A DNA stretch of 64,000 bases. Origin: UBA4479 sp963974935. Its GTDB lineage: Bacteria > Pseudomonadota > Alphaproteobacteria > Rhodospirillales > Casp-alpha2. The first letter of the stretch is position 1; each line of letters opens with the position of its first letter. Both the position numbers and the translations under genes were made by a program. Positions 1-8,872 of this stretch are shown piece after piece. Where the stretch lies: contig CAXBEV010000001.1 in assembly GCA_963974935.1 (NCBI GenBank), positions 558,001 through 622,000 on the forward strand, given 5' to 3'. The notes under the pieces were generated by a model, which was not told where the DNA came from, searched no databases, and worked only from the letters and a program-made list of their open reading frames with translations.

Positions 1-1185
1 GCACAAGGTGACCGTCGTTCGCTGGAAGCTGCCGAAGCTGCGATCAACAACCCGCTGTTGGACGATTCGTCGATGAAGGGCGCCAAGGGCGTGCTCATCA
101 ACATTACCGGCGGCATGGACATTACGCTGTTCGAGGTCGACGAGGCCGCGAACCGTATTCGTTCCGAGGTCGACCAGGACGCGCACATCATCATCGGCTC
201 GGCGTTCGATAAAGAGCTTGATGGCCTGATGCGTGTATCTGTCGTCGCCACCGGCATCGACTCGGCTGCAGCCGAAGCCCCGCGTCCGCAAGTGCTGACC
301 GTCAGTAGTGATGCACGCCCGGCGATGGCGCCGAAGACTGTCGCGCCTGCGCCTGATGAAGAGCCGATGCGTCGCGTCCCGGCGGCACAACCTGCCGCCG
401 CAGCCGCAGCACAACCGGCTGCAGCTGCAGCGCCGATGCCTGCTACAAATGCGGACACGTTCGACGACGACATCTTCGAGATCACCGATAACGTGACCCC
501 GAAGCCTGCCGCCGCCGCCGTGCCTGTTGCTGAACAGCCAGAGATCGAAGCTGAAGATGCATCGGTCACTGAATCTGAAACCGATGCTGACGAGGTCACG
601 GACGTAAAGACCGCCGACGCGTTTGCAGACGACACACCTGCCACCGAGACTTCGGCGAAAGCTGAAGACGAAACGGCTGAAGCATCTAAAGAAGATCATG
701 CCCCAGCCGCGACGCCTAAAGTGGGTGCCACCGATGCATTTATTCCGAAACCGGCCGTCGGTATGAATGATCAAAATGACAAATCGGACAAAATCGATCC
801 GATGGCCGAAGCCGATATGATCAACGGTGGCAAAGCGCCTGCTGCTGAAAAACCGGCGAAAACCAAATCGAGCTTGTTTGAGCTTGTCACCGGCACCGGT
901 AAAGCTGCGTTCGGTAAAGTGACCGGCGGCGGACAGAAGACTGATGCGAAAAGCGCGGAGAGGACGTCTGCCGGTAGCGACAGCACTGGCACCAAAGCGC
1001 AAATGATCGAGCCGCCGCGCCCGATGCCACCAAGCGTGGCGCCGTCCGCGTCGCGTGGTGGGGCCATGGCCGCGCCGCAACATGCGCTGGGTGGGCTTGA
1101 TCCCGAAGACCGGCTGCATGAAAGCTCGGATGACGAGGACGACCTCCTCGATATTCCGGCGTTCCTGCGTCGCCAAGCGAACTAA
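1..1185 (+). CDS. ftsZ: Cell division protein FtsZ (5'-truncated by window edge)
   Basis: C-terminal part of the tubulin-like GTPase that builds the division ring. The frame is open from base 1, so the start and the GTP-binding half lie outside the window. The first ~85 residues hold the end of the FtsZ C-terminal subdomain (GVLINITGG, then IIIGSAFD and VSVVATG). A very long Ala/Pro/Glu-rich disordered linker of about 295 residues follows. The protein ends with DIPAFLRRQAN, the conserved C-terminal peptide that binds FtsA and other partners. The linker is longer than usual for the family. lpxC follows on the same strand after a clear terminator, the usual alphaproteobacterial order. Confidence 0.97.
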   Translation, partial: AQGDRRSLEAAEAAINNPLLDDSSMKGAKGVLINITGGMDITLFEVDEAANRIRSEVDQDAHIIIGSAFDKELDGLMRVSVVATGIDSAAAEAPRPQVLTVSSDARPAMAPKTVAPAPDEEPMRRVPAAQPAAAAAAQPAAAAAPMPATNADTFDDDIFEITDNVTPKPAAAAVPVAEQPEIEAEDASVTESETDADEVTDVKTADAFADDTPATETSAKAEDETAEASKEDHAPAATPKVGATDAFIPKPAVGMNDQNDKSDKIDPMAEADMINGGKAPAAEKPAKTKSSLFELVTGTGKAAFGKVTGGGQKTDAKSAERTSAGSDSTGTKAQMIEPPRPMPPSVAPSASRGGAMAAPQHALGGLDPEDRLHESSDDEDDLLDIPAFLRRQAN

Positions 1186-1230
1186 GGCGGCGGCGATAAG
1201 TCGTTTCCGATCCTATGCCTAGGATGATCT

Positions 1231-1258
1231 AGGGGTGCCCGTGCGGGCACCCCTTTTT
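1231..1258 (+). terminator. Rho-independent terminator of ftsZ
   Basis: Perfect 9-bp GC-rich stem (GGGGTGCCC at 1232-1240 pairing with GGGCACCCC at 1245-1253), a 4-nt loop, and a run of T at the 3' edge. It lies 46 bases past the ftsZ stop and separates ftsZ from lpxC transcription. Confidence 0.92.
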
Positions 1259-1514
1259 CGCGTCAAATGATCTTGAACCTAGGAGCAAAGAGTGACCGAA
1301 CATGCGTAGGCCGTTGTGTGCAGTGCGAAAGAGCAACCAAAATTAATACTGTAACCTATTGATATAAAATAACTTAAACGTAACATTTCGAAACAAATGT
1401 TGATTTGAGGGGTGGTGGCCCGCTTGCTACACCCATACACAGGAAAACACCGGAAAAAATGTTCGAACCGGTAAACCAACGCAAGCAATAAGACCAACAA
1501 GGATAGTACGACTT
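1259..1514 (+). promoter_or_regulatory. ftsZ-lpxC intergenic region, probable lpxC promoter/leader
   Basis: The gap between the ftsZ terminator and lpxC is AT-rich compared with its surroundings. It holds TATAAA at 1363-1368 as a possible -10, without a convincing -35. It also holds a palindrome AACATTT-N6-AAATGTT at 1382-1401 that could be an operator or a leader hairpin. AAGGA at 1499-1503 is the likely ribosome binding site, somewhat far (11 nt) from the ATG. Nothing coding was recognised here. Confidence 0.4.
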
Positions 1515-2498
1515 ATGTTCGATCAACATGCAGACGCGCAAGACATTGTTCTGGACGGCACCGAAGTCCGTCAGCGCACGCTGAAAAATTCGATCGAATG
1601 TGATGGTGTCGGCCTGCATTCCGGTGCCAAGATTAAAATGCTTCTCAAGCCCGCTGCTGCAAATGCGGGCATTCGCTTTATTCGTACCGATGTGGCTGCC
1701 GCCGACGCTGTGATCCCGGCACGCTGGGATCGTGTTCGCGACACGCGTTTGTGCTCGCTGCTGGCAAATGATGCCGGCGTCACGGTGGGCACCGTCGAAC
1801 ATTTGATGGCCGCCCTTGCCGGGTGTGGCATCGATAACCTTGATATCGAACTCAACGGCGGCGAGGTCCCGGTGATGGACGGCAGCTCGCAGCCGTTCGT
1901 GGCGCTGATCGAACAGGTCGGTGTCGTCGACCAAGATGCGCCGCGCCGCGTCATCAAAATCTTGAAGCGAGTCGAGGTCGGTTTTGGTGCCGGTCACGTC
2001 GCGTTGTCGCCTGCCGACATGCAAATTTTCGACTTCGAGATCGACTTTGAAAGCGAAGTCGTCAGCCGCCAGAAAATCAGCCTACCTGTCGTCAACGGGG
2101 CGTTCTGCAAAGAACTCGCCAAGGCCCGCACGTTCGGCTTTCTGCACGAAGTTGAAGCGCTTTGGGAAGCAGGCTTGGCCAAGGGTGGCTCGCTCGATAA
2201 CGCCATCGTGGTCGGGCATGAAGGCATCATGAACGAAGGCGGTCTCCGCTTTGACGACGAATTCGTGCGCCACAAGGTGTTGGATGCGTTGGGTGACCTT
2301 TATCTTGCCGGTGCGCCGGTGGTGGGTCGCTTCGAAGGTGTGTGCTCCGGCCACGCTGCAAACAACAAGCTGCTGCATGCTCTGTTCGCCGACGATACGG
2401 CGTGGACGTGGGATGTGGTGCGCGGTGATGCGGTGCGCTATGCCGTCGATGGCGGAATCCACGCCGATAAATCTGCTGAGATTCGCATCGCCGTCTAA
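1515..2498 (+). CDS. lpxC: UDP-3-O-acyl-N-acetylglucosamine deacetylase LpxC
   Basis: Zinc-dependent cytoplasmic deacetylase that catalyses the committed step of lipid A synthesis. The 327-aa length is normal for the family. Two related domains are visible. The zinc ligands match the family motifs: His96 in VEHLMAAL, and His253/Asp257 in FVRHKVLDALGD. The catalytic histidine is H280 in SGHAANNK. The GLHSGAKI and NGGEVPVMDGSS segments are also conserved. Its presence shows that the organism makes lipid A. The ATG is supported by AAGGA 11 nt upstream. In alphaproteobacteria lpxC typically sits between ftsZ and bamD, as here. Confidence 0.98.
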   Translation: MFDQHADAQDIVLDGTEVRQRTLKNSIECDGVGLHSGAKIKMLLKPAAANAGIRFIRTDVAAADAVIPARWDRVRDTRLCSLLANDAGVTVGTVEHLMAALAGCGIDNLDIELNGGEVPVMDGSSQPFVALIEQVGVVDQDAPRRVIKILKRVEVGFGAGHVALSPADMQIFDFEIDFESEVVSRQKISLPVVNGAFCKELAKARTFGFLHEVEALWEAGLAKGGSLDNAIVVGHEGIMNEGGLRFDDEFVRHKVLDALGDLYLAGAPVVGRFEGVCSGHAANNKLLHALFADDTAWTWDVVRGDAVRYAVDGGIHADKSAEIRIAV

Positions 2499-2591
2499 GT
2501 GTCGATAGCGGACAAAGCCCCTACGCAGGGCTTGAAAACCTCGCAAATCCGCTGCATTTTCCTTAAATTAATGTGTTTCGGTGGGTACCGC

Positions 2592-2622
2592 TTGTAGCAG
2601 TGCGCGCAGGTCGTGGTATACT
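2592..2622 (+). promoter_or_regulatory. Putative sigma70-type promoter of bamD
   Basis: A strong -10 hexamer TATACT (2617-2622) lies about 70 bases upstream of the bamD start. The best -35 match is TTGTAG (2592-2597) with a long 19-bp spacer, so the -10 is more certain than the -35. Confidence 0.4.
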
Positions 2623-2691
2623 CCGCGCCAACGCTCTGCACGACTATGACGTGGTCAGGGCGACACAGTTTATCTGAGGATATCGGGCGAC

Positions 2692-3495
2692 ATGATGCGT
2701 GGTCTCAGCGGTTTTGGACGGGTTTTCGGCGCGCTTGCTGTGGTGGCGGGGTTAAGTGCGTGCACCATCGTCGAAGAGCCTGAATACATCGAACGCCCGG
2801 TCGCGGATATTTATAACAACGCGCTGGACCTTCTGAACAACACCGACTTCAAACAAGCGGCACGCGAGTTTGACGAGGTTGAGCGCCAGCATCCGTATTC
2901 AGTCTGGGCGACGAAGTCACAATTGATGGCCGCGTATGCGTATTATCAAACCAACCGCTATGACGATGCTATCATCGCGCTGGACCGCTTTACCCAGTTA
3001 CACCCGGCACACCGGGATGCAGCGTATGCCTATTATCTAAAAGCGCTGAGCTATTACGAACAAATCTCCGACGTCGCCCGCGACCAAAAAATGACCGAGC
3101 TTGCGTTGGCCGCTCTGCAAGAAGTGATCAAGCGTTTTCCGGAATCTGAATTCGCCCGCGACGCTAAAGTGAAAATCGACCTCACCTACGATCACTTGGC
3201 AGGTAAGGAAATGGAGATCGGACGCTTTTATCTGTCGCAGAAATATTATCTGGCCGCCATCAATCGGTTTCGCACCGTCGTTGATCGCTACGAGACCACA
3301 ACCCACGTTCCCGAAGCGCTGCACCGCCTGACCGAGGCGTATTTGGCGCTCGGCATCACCGGGGAAGCGCGAAAGACCGCCGCCGTGCTCGGTCATAATT
3401 TTCCGGGTAGTGATTGGTACGAAGATTCGTTTCAGCTTTTCGAGGGCAAGCCAAATGCCCAAGTTGTGGACGAGCCTTGGTACAAAATCTGGTAA
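2692..3495 (+). CDS. bamD: Outer membrane protein assembly factor BamD (ComL lipoprotein)
   Basis: Lipoprotein of the BAM complex, which inserts beta-barrel proteins into the outer membrane; it sits on the periplasmic face. The N-terminus is a lipoprotein signal peptide with the lipobox LSAC (Cys24). The rest is a set of TPR-like helical pairs (YNNALDLLNN, AAREFDEVERQHPYS, YAYYQTNRYDDAIIALDRF) characteristic of the ComL/YfiO family. The 267-aa length is normal. recN starts 37 bp downstream on the same strand and is probably co-transcribed. Confidence 0.96.
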   Translation: MMRGLSGFGRVFGALAVVAGLSACTIVEEPEYIERPVADIYNNALDLLNNTDFKQAAREFDEVERQHPYSVWATKSQLMAAYAYYQTNRYDDAIIALDRFTQLHPAHRDAAYAYYLKALSYYEQISDVARDQKMTELALAALQEVIKRFPESEFARDAKVKIDLTYDHLAGKEMEIGRFYLSQKYYLAAINRFRTVVDRYETTTHVPEALHRLTEAYLALGITGEARKTAAVLGHNFPGSDWYEDSFQLFEGKPNAQVVDEPWYKIW

Positions 3496-3532
3496 CGCCC
3501 CCCATGCCGTGTCCGACGAGGACCCGCCCCGA

Positions 3533-5209
3533 ATGCTGACACGCCTTTCGATCCGTAATGTCGTGCTGATCGACGCCCTTGATTTGGAATGGGGTGCTGG
3601 CTTGAGTGTGCTGACCGGTGAGACCGGCGCGGGCAAGTCGATCTTACTGGATGCTTTGGGCTTGGCACTTGGGCTTAGGGCCGAAGCCGGCCTGCTGCGT
3701 AAGGGGACCGAGCAGGCGAGTGCGACCGCCGTCTTTAATGTGCCTGTCGATCATGCCGCCCGTGCGCTCGCCGTTGAAAACGGCTTAGAAGTCGACCCCC
3801 GCGAAGAACTCTTGCTGCGTCGCGTGCTGGGCGATGACGGTCGTACGCGCGCGTTCGTCAACGATCAGCCGGTCAGCATCGGACTGTTGAAGCGGATCGG
3901 TGAATTGCTCGTCGAAATTCATGGTCAATTCGAGACGCAACGGCTGTTGGACCCGGCCGGGCACCGTGATCTTTTGGATGCCTATGCGGGTCATGATGAC
4001 TTATTGGCCGACGTGGCCGCGCTTCACAACAAATGGCGGAGCTTACGTGCCTCGTTGTCCGCCGCCGAAGAAGCCGCCCAACTTGCCGCTGAGAACGAAG
4101 ATCATCTGCGATACGCCGTCGGAGAACTCCGCGCCCTCGACCCGCAGCCCGGTGAAGAAAGTGCGCTCGCTGAAAAGCGGAAAATTTTACAGCATAGCGA
4201 GCAAATTTCGACCGCGATGCGCGAAGCCGTCGATGCGCTTGCCGGCGACGATGGCGCCGAAGTGCGGCTTAGCCAAGCACTTACCGCGCTGGAGCGGGTA
4301 CAGGACAAAGCGGGGGGGCTTTTGGACCATAGCGTCGGCGCATTGTCGCGCGCGGTTAGCGAAGCGGCGGATGCCACAGGCTTTTTGGAGCGTGCCGGGG
4401 AGGACTTGAACGTCGATCCTGAGGCCTTGGAAGCTGCCGAAGCTCGATTGTTTGCACTTCGTGCGTTGGCGAGAAAGTACAATACCGAAGTTGATCGGCT
4501 TGCCGATGTGATGGCGAAGCTGGTGCGTGATTTGGAAGGCCTGGAAAGCGGCAGCGCGAATTTGGCGCGGTTGCGTCGGGAAACCAAAGACGCGCTTGTA
4601 AACTTCGCTCAAAAAGCCGAGGCGCTTCGCAACAGCCGGACCAAGGCTGCAGGTAAACTCGATAAAGCTATGGCTAAAGAACTGGCGCCTTTGAAATTGG
4701 GCACAGCACATTTTGTCACCAACCTTGAAGCCTTGGACGAAGATAAATGGGCCCAGCACGGCATGGATCGTGTCGCGTTTGCGGTGGCGACCAACCCGGG
4801 CGCTGCAGCGGGGCCGTTGAACAAAATCGCGTCCGGTGGCGAACTTGCCCGGTTTATGCTGGCGCTGAAGGTCGTGTTGGCCGAAGCCGATCCGGTGCCG
4901 GTGCTGGTCTTCGACGAGGTCGATGCCGGGATCGGTGGCGCGGTTGCGGCGGCAGTGGGTGAGCGTTTGGCTCGACTTGGTGAATCGGTGCAAGTCTGCG
5001 TCGTCACCCATTCCCCGCAGGTCGCAGCCCGAGGCCGACAGCATCTGAATGTGCGTAAAGCCGTTGATGCGAAAACCGCCAAGACCGAAGTGGTGACGCT
5101 GACGGATGACGCGCGCCGGGAAGAAATCGCACGCATGTTGTCGGGCGAAGAGGTCACCGGCGAAGCGCGGGCGGCTGCGGACAGTCTGCTGAAGGGCAAC
5201 GCAGCATGA
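3533..5209 (+). CDS. recN: DNA repair protein RecN
   Basis: SMC-like ATPase that acts in recombinational repair of double-strand breaks. The ATG at 3533 gives the canonical N-terminus MLTRLSIRNVVLID. The frame is open further upstream, but that part overlaps bamD and shows no homology. Walker A is TGETGAGKS (Lys35), followed by a coiled-coil middle, a GGELARFMLALK signature and Walker B VLVFDEVDAGIGG. The protein is 558 aa, the normal size. No clear Shine-Dalgarno precedes it, which fits translation as part of a bamD-recN-ligA transcript. Its stop overlaps the ligA start by 4 bases (ATGA). Confidence 0.96.
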   Translation: MLTRLSIRNVVLIDALDLEWGAGLSVLTGETGAGKSILLDALGLALGLRAEAGLLRKGTEQASATAVFNVPVDHAARALAVENGLEVDPREELLLRRVLGDDGRTRAFVNDQPVSIGLLKRIGELLVEIHGQFETQRLLDPAGHRDLLDAYAGHDDLLADVAALHNKWRSLRASLSAAEEAAQLAAENEDHLRYAVGELRALDPQPGEESALAEKRKILQHSEQISTAMREAVDALAGDDGAEVRLSQALTALERVQDKAGGLLDHSVGALSRAVSEAADATGFLERAGEDLNVDPEALEAAEARLFALRALARKYNTEVDRLADVMAKLVRDLEGLESGSANLARLRRETKDALVNFAQKAEALRNSRTKAAGKLDKAMAKELAPLKLGTAHFVTNLEALDEDKWAQHGMDRVAFAVATNPGAAAGPLNKIASGGELARFMLALKVVLAEADPVPVLVFDEVDAGIGGAVAAAVGERLARLGESVQVCVVTHSPQVAARGRQHLNVRKAVDAKTAKTEVVTLTDDARREEIARMLSGEEVTGEARAAADSLLKGNAA

Positions 5210-7347
5210 CGGGGAGGGAGAGCCTTCGCGATATCCTGGTCGATGCGCTGCTGAAACCCGATGCGGCCGTTGAACTGGAAGCGCTGGCCGCAGAGATTGC
5301 CCAGCATGATGAAGCCTATCATCAACAAGACGCACCAACGATCTCGGACGCGGCTTACGACGCGCTACGCGAACGTAACGATGCCATCGAGGCGCGGTTT
5401 CCAGATCTGGTTCGCGATGACAGCCCGTCCAAAAAAGTAGGTGCCGCGCCTGCGGCTGGCTTCGGTAAGGTGCGGCACAATCCGCCGATGCTGTCGCTCG
5501 GCAATGCATTTTCCACCGATGACGTTGCGGAATTTTATGATCGTATTCGCCGGTTTTTGAGCCTTGGCACGGATGAACCCGTGGCCCTCGTGGCGGAACC
5601 CAAGATCGATGGTTTATCGATTTCGATCCGCTATGAGCACGGGCGCTTTGTGCGCGGTGCCACGCGCGGTGATGGGCGCGAGGGCGAAGATGTGACGGCT
5701 AATCTCCGTACTCTCAATGAAGTGCCGGACAGCATCAGCGGTGATGTGCCGGATATTCTTGAGGTGCGGGGTGAGGTCTATATGTCGACCTCGGACTTCT
5801 TTGCCTTGAATGCGCGCCAAGAAGAAAGCGGCGGTAAGGTATTCGCGAACCCACGCAACGCGGCGGCGGGGTCACTTCGCCAGAAAGACCCAAGTGTCAC
5901 CAAGGCACGTCCGCTCAGGATGTTCGTCTATGCGTGGGGTGAGGTCAGCGGGATGGATACACAGGGCTATGGCGGCGATGTCGATTGGCCGGACCAGTGG
6001 TCGTTCTATGAACGGCTCAAAGTATGGGGATTTGCGGTCAATCCGTATGCCAGCGTATGCAAGGATTTAGACGAGACGCTGGCGCTTTACGACCGCCTGG
6101 GCGCGGACCGCGCAACGCTTGATTACGATATCGACGGCGTCGTCTATAAGGTCAACCGGCTGGATTGGCAGCAGCGACTGGGGTTTGTCAGCCGCGCGCC
6201 GCGCTGGGCAATTGCACATAAGTTTCCGGCAGAAAAAGCGGAAACGATCTTGAATGACATTGTTATTCAAGTGGGACGCACCGGCGCGCTGACGCCGGTC
6301 GCGGCGTTGGAGCCGATCACGGTGGGCGGCGTCGTGGTCCGACGCGCGACGTTACATAACGAAGACGAAGTCTTGAACCGTCTGGACGCGCGCATCGGGG
6401 ATAGGGTGGTTATTGAACGCGCCGGCGACGTGATCCCAAAAATCGTCAAGGTACTCAAAGACAAACGCCCCGCAAATGCGGTGCCTTGGACGCCGCCGAC
6501 GGTGTGTCCGTGCCCCTTAAAGACCGAAACCGTGCGCCCGGAAGGCGAGGCGGTACGGCGGTGCAGCGGCGGACTCGAATGCCCGTTCCAGCAGGTTGCC
6601 CGATTAAAGCATTTCGTATCCCGAGATGCGCTCGACATCGAAGGCTTTGGCAGCCGCACCATCGAAGCGTTCTGGGACGAGGGCATTTTAAAAACCCCTG
6701 CCGATATTTTTCGGCTCGAAGCGCAAGACGGCGAGATCGGTAAACCGCTGGCGGCACGTGAAGGGTGGGGTGAAACCTCGGCTGCGAATTTATTTGCCGC
6801 GATCCGGGCACGCCGCGAGACCGATCTCGGTCGATTTATTTATGCACTCGGCATCCGCCAGGTCGGCCATACCACGGCCCGTGATCTTGCCCGTGCTTAT
6901 GGCGACGTTGGGTCGTGGATGGCCGCAATGCGCAAGGCCGCCGAAGACCCGTTGAGCGAGGCCTACGCGGATCTGTCCAATATTGACGGGATCGGCCCCT
7001 CGGTAGCGGCCGATTTGGTCGCTTTCTTCGGTGATGCGCGCAGCCGCAGTGACCTGGAAGATTTGGTCACGCTGGTCGATGTGCAGCCACTCCAAGACAC
7101 CGTCCAAGACAGTGCAATCAGCGGCAAGACGCTGGTGTTTACGGGGACGCTTGAGGTCATGGGCCGTGCCGAAGCAAAAGCGCGTGCCGAAGCGTTGGGC
7201 GCGAAAGTCGCGGGCGCGGTGTCAAAGAGCACAGACTTGCTGATCGCCGGACCGGGGGCCGGATCAAAGCTTAAAAAGGCTGAATCCCTTGGTGTGCAAG
7301 TGATTTCAGAACAAGAATGGCTGGCTTTGGCCCGCGCACACCCTTAA
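5206..7347 (+). CDS. ligA: NAD-dependent DNA ligase LigA
   Basis: Joins Okazaki fragments and repair nicks using NAD+ as adenylate donor. Domains in order: Ia domain (residues 20-90), nucleotidyltransferase with active-site Lys133 in EPKIDGLS, OB fold, four-cysteine zinc finger (CPCP...RRCSGGLECP), HhH domain, and a C-terminal BRCT domain starting near SGKTLVFTGTLE. The 713-aa length is typical of alphaproteobacteria. The ATGA overlap with recN indicates translational coupling of two repair genes. Confidence 0.98.
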   Translation: MTGRESLRDILVDALLKPDAAVELEALAAEIAQHDEAYHQQDAPTISDAAYDALRERNDAIEARFPDLVRDDSPSKKVGAAPAAGFGKVRHNPPMLSLGNAFSTDDVAEFYDRIRRFLSLGTDEPVALVAEPKIDGLSISIRYEHGRFVRGATRGDGREGEDVTANLRTLNEVPDSISGDVPDILEVRGEVYMSTSDFFALNARQEESGGKVFANPRNAAAGSLRQKDPSVTKARPLRMFVYAWGEVSGMDTQGYGGDVDWPDQWSFYERLKVWGFAVNPYASVCKDLDETLALYDRLGADRATLDYDIDGVVYKVNRLDWQQRLGFVSRAPRWAIAHKFPAEKAETILNDIVIQVGRTGALTPVAALEPITVGGVVVRRATLHNEDEVLNRLDARIGDRVVIERAGDVIPKIVKVLKDKRPANAVPWTPPTVCPCPLKTETVRPEGEAVRRCSGGLECPFQQVARLKHFVSRDALDIEGFGSRTIEAFWDEGILKTPADIFRLEAQDGEIGKPLAAREGWGETSAANLFAAIRARRETDLGRFIYALGIRQVGHTTARDLARAYGDVGSWMAAMRKAAEDPLSEAYADLSNIDGIGPSVAADLVAFFGDARSRSDLEDLVTLVDVQPLQDTVQDSAISGKTLVFTGTLEVMGRAEAKARAEALGAKVAGAVSKSTDLLIAGPGAGSKLKKAESLGVQVISEQEWLALARAHP

Positions 7348-7361
7348 TTAGGTCTACTGAG

Positions 7362-7379
7362 TTAACCAAAATAGGTTAA
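7362..7379. promoter_or_regulatory. Palindromic candidate operator upstream of the XRE regulator
   Basis: TTAACC-N6-GGTTAA, a perfect inverted repeat with 6-bp arms, lies just after ligA and 45 bases upstream of the putative XRE promoter. It could be an operator for the regulator encoded next. Symmetry and position are seen; function is inferred. Confidence 0.35.
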
Positions 7380-7423
7380 GTAATTGTCATAATAATCGTG
7401 AAACGGGCGTAATAGTGCGTGCT

Positions 7424-7451
7424 TTGCGTGGCAAGACTTTGGTAATATACA
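7424..7451 (+). promoter_or_regulatory. Putative promoter of the XRE regulator gene
   Basis: TTGCGT (7424-7429), a 16-bp spacer and TATACA (7446-7451), ending about 50 bases before the start codon. This is the best sigma70-like match in the gap after ligA. Confidence 0.45.
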
Positions 7452-7500
7452 CCATTGGCGATGTTATTTTGTCGCATTTCGAAACAGGAGATATGTGAGC

Positions 7501-7848
7501 ATGCCTCATCCTACAGATGTCCATGTGGGCCATCGTTTGCGTGAAGTCCGAATTATGCGCGGTTTGACGCAGACCCAACTTGGTGAACGTTTAGGTATAA
7601 GCTTTCAACAAGTTCAAAAATACGAAAAGGGGACGAATCGAATTGGGTCTAGCCGACTGTGGGATATGTGTAATATCCTAGATGTGCCGGTGAGTTTCTT
7701 CTTTGATGGGTTGAGTGATACCAGTCTTGAAGATGAAAAGATTTCTAGGCGGGCATTGCAGCTTGCCAAGGAATTGGATCGGATTGTTGATGATGAAGTG
7801 AAGACAAACTTTCTTCACTTGTTAAAGGCTTATAATACGGGCACTTGA
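7501..7848 (+). CDS. XRE-family helix-turn-helix transcriptional regulator
   Basis: Small (115 aa) DNA-binding protein with an N-terminal Cro/CI-type HTH of about 55 residues (GLTQTQLGERLGISFQQVQKY followed by EKGTNRIGSSRL). This subtype is widespread in alphaproteobacteria. The C-terminal half is helical and may dimerise or bind a ligand. The start is ambiguous: ATG 7501 lies 10 nt after AGGAG (7486-7490), while GTG 7495 is only 4 nt away. The gene follows a plausible promoter and a palindrome that may be its own site. The PAS-like protein gene follows 33 bp downstream and is probably co-transcribed. Target genes are unknown. Confidence 0.9.
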   Translation: MPHPTDVHVGHRLREVRIMRGLTQTQLGERLGISFQQVQKYEKGTNRIGSSRLWDMCNILDVPVSFFFDGLSDTSLEDEKISRRALQLAKELDRIVDDEVKTNFLHLLKAYNTGT

Positions 7849-7881
7849 GCCCGACGGAAAACGATCTGCCGGGGGAGCCGC

Positions 7882-8790
7882 ATGCGGGACACACGTCGTA
7901 CGAACGATCACAGTGACCATATGCACCCCGGCGATCCGTTCGTTGAGGGTAAATGGTGGTTTGATGATACTGGGCGATATCTGCCGCACCGGTTTGTTGA
8001 GAGCAACCTTCAAGCACGCAGACGTGCCTTTCGATATTTTAATTTAGTTGAGGTTCTCGCGTCACGCACATTGGTGAAGATGTCGTGGGACGTGGCACAT
8101 GTCTCGCCGTTGGCGATGATGATGGCGGGTCGATTCCTGACGACGCGTTTGCCAACGGCAAATGTGACGCTGGAATATTTCTGGGGTGCCTGGAACCGAG
8201 AGACCTCGTTGACGCCTGCAGCAGCGATTAAGCGGATGGTGGACATCGCGAGTTATCGTGATGTCGTCCCGTACTCAGGCACCATGATCGTGCGTCGACC
8301 ACTGCACGGCGTGCGCAGTGAAGGCGAATTAATCCGCTCGACGTTCGAGTCTTGGGATCGCGATGGTGCGTATTTTATGTTGGGGCCTTCAGGGAACAAC
8401 CAACTTGCGGAAATTTCGAAGTTTGCGCTCGGCTTCAAACCGGACCGGGGCGAGCATCGCTTGATATTTGACCACATTGGCGAAGCATCCGGGGCTGTCC
8501 AGGTTTTCGGTGACGAATGGGCGCGCGATGCCGTTGGCCGCGTCTGCCATCGAACGCAGCCTGACTTTGAATTCGACGACCGGGTCTGTAGTTCTTACGC
8601 CCAAGTCTTGGAAACGGGTGAGCCGTATGTGGACCATATTCGTGCGGCTATCCGCCGCGATGGCGGCGATCCGGTTTGGGTGCCGTATCGACGCCTCGTG
8701 ATCCCGACGCGGGATCGCTTTGGTGCACCGGTCGTTTTGTCGGTGTGTGACGTCCGCCAAGACATCGATATCCCCTTCATGGCCGCGTAA
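7882..8790 (+). CDS. Hypothetical protein with possible PAS-like C-terminal half
   Basis: A 302-aa soluble protein with no signal peptide or membrane segment. The N-terminal ~130 residues are not recognised. The C-terminal half (from about FMLGPSGNN) has alternating strands and a closing segment, VWVPYRRLVIPTRD then VVLSVCDVRQD. That segment resembles the end of PAS_5-type domains, which are common in Rhodospirillales proteins of unknown function. This assignment is by eye and tentative. The start ATG at 7882 follows GGGGGAG at 7870-7876. Its position 33 bp behind the XRE gene suggests shared regulation. Confidence 0.7.
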   Translation: MRDTRRTNDHSDHMHPGDPFVEGKWWFDDTGRYLPHRFVESNLQARRRAFRYFNLVEVLASRTLVKMSWDVAHVSPLAMMMAGRFLTTRLPTANVTLEYFWGAWNRETSLTPAAAIKRMVDIASYRDVVPYSGTMIVRRPLHGVRSEGELIRSTFESWDRDGAYFMLGPSGNNQLAEISKFALGFKPDRGEHRLIFDHIGEASGAVQVFGDEWARDAVGRVCHRTQPDFEFDDRVCSSYAQVLETGEPYVDHIRAAIRRDGGDPVWVPYRRLVIPTRDRFGAPVVLSVCDVRQDIDIPFMAA

Positions 8791-8808
8791 CGATTTTAGG
8801 CGCAACAA

Positions 8809-8842
8809 GAGTTGCCCGCCGTCTTCTGTCGTCGGGCAACTC
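8809..8842. terminator. Inverted repeat between convergent genes, possible bidirectional terminator
   Basis: GAGTTGCCCG (8809-8818) pairs perfectly with CGGGCAACTC (8833-8842) across a 14-nt loop. It lies between two convergent genes. No strong T-run follows on either strand, so termination is likely but not certain. Confidence 0.5.
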
Positions 8843-8872
8843 ATAACCACGTATTTCTTCGGACTATGGCGG

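Noticed and set aside
3410..3532. Upstream start of RecN within bamD
   Set aside because: It would add 41 residues that overlap bamD and lack similarity; MLTRLSIRN at 3533 is the canonical start.
7362..7379. CtrA binding site (TTAA-N7-TTAA)
   Set aside because: The two TTAA elements are 10 bases apart, not 7; the symmetric TTAACC palindrome reads better as an operator for a dimeric regulator.
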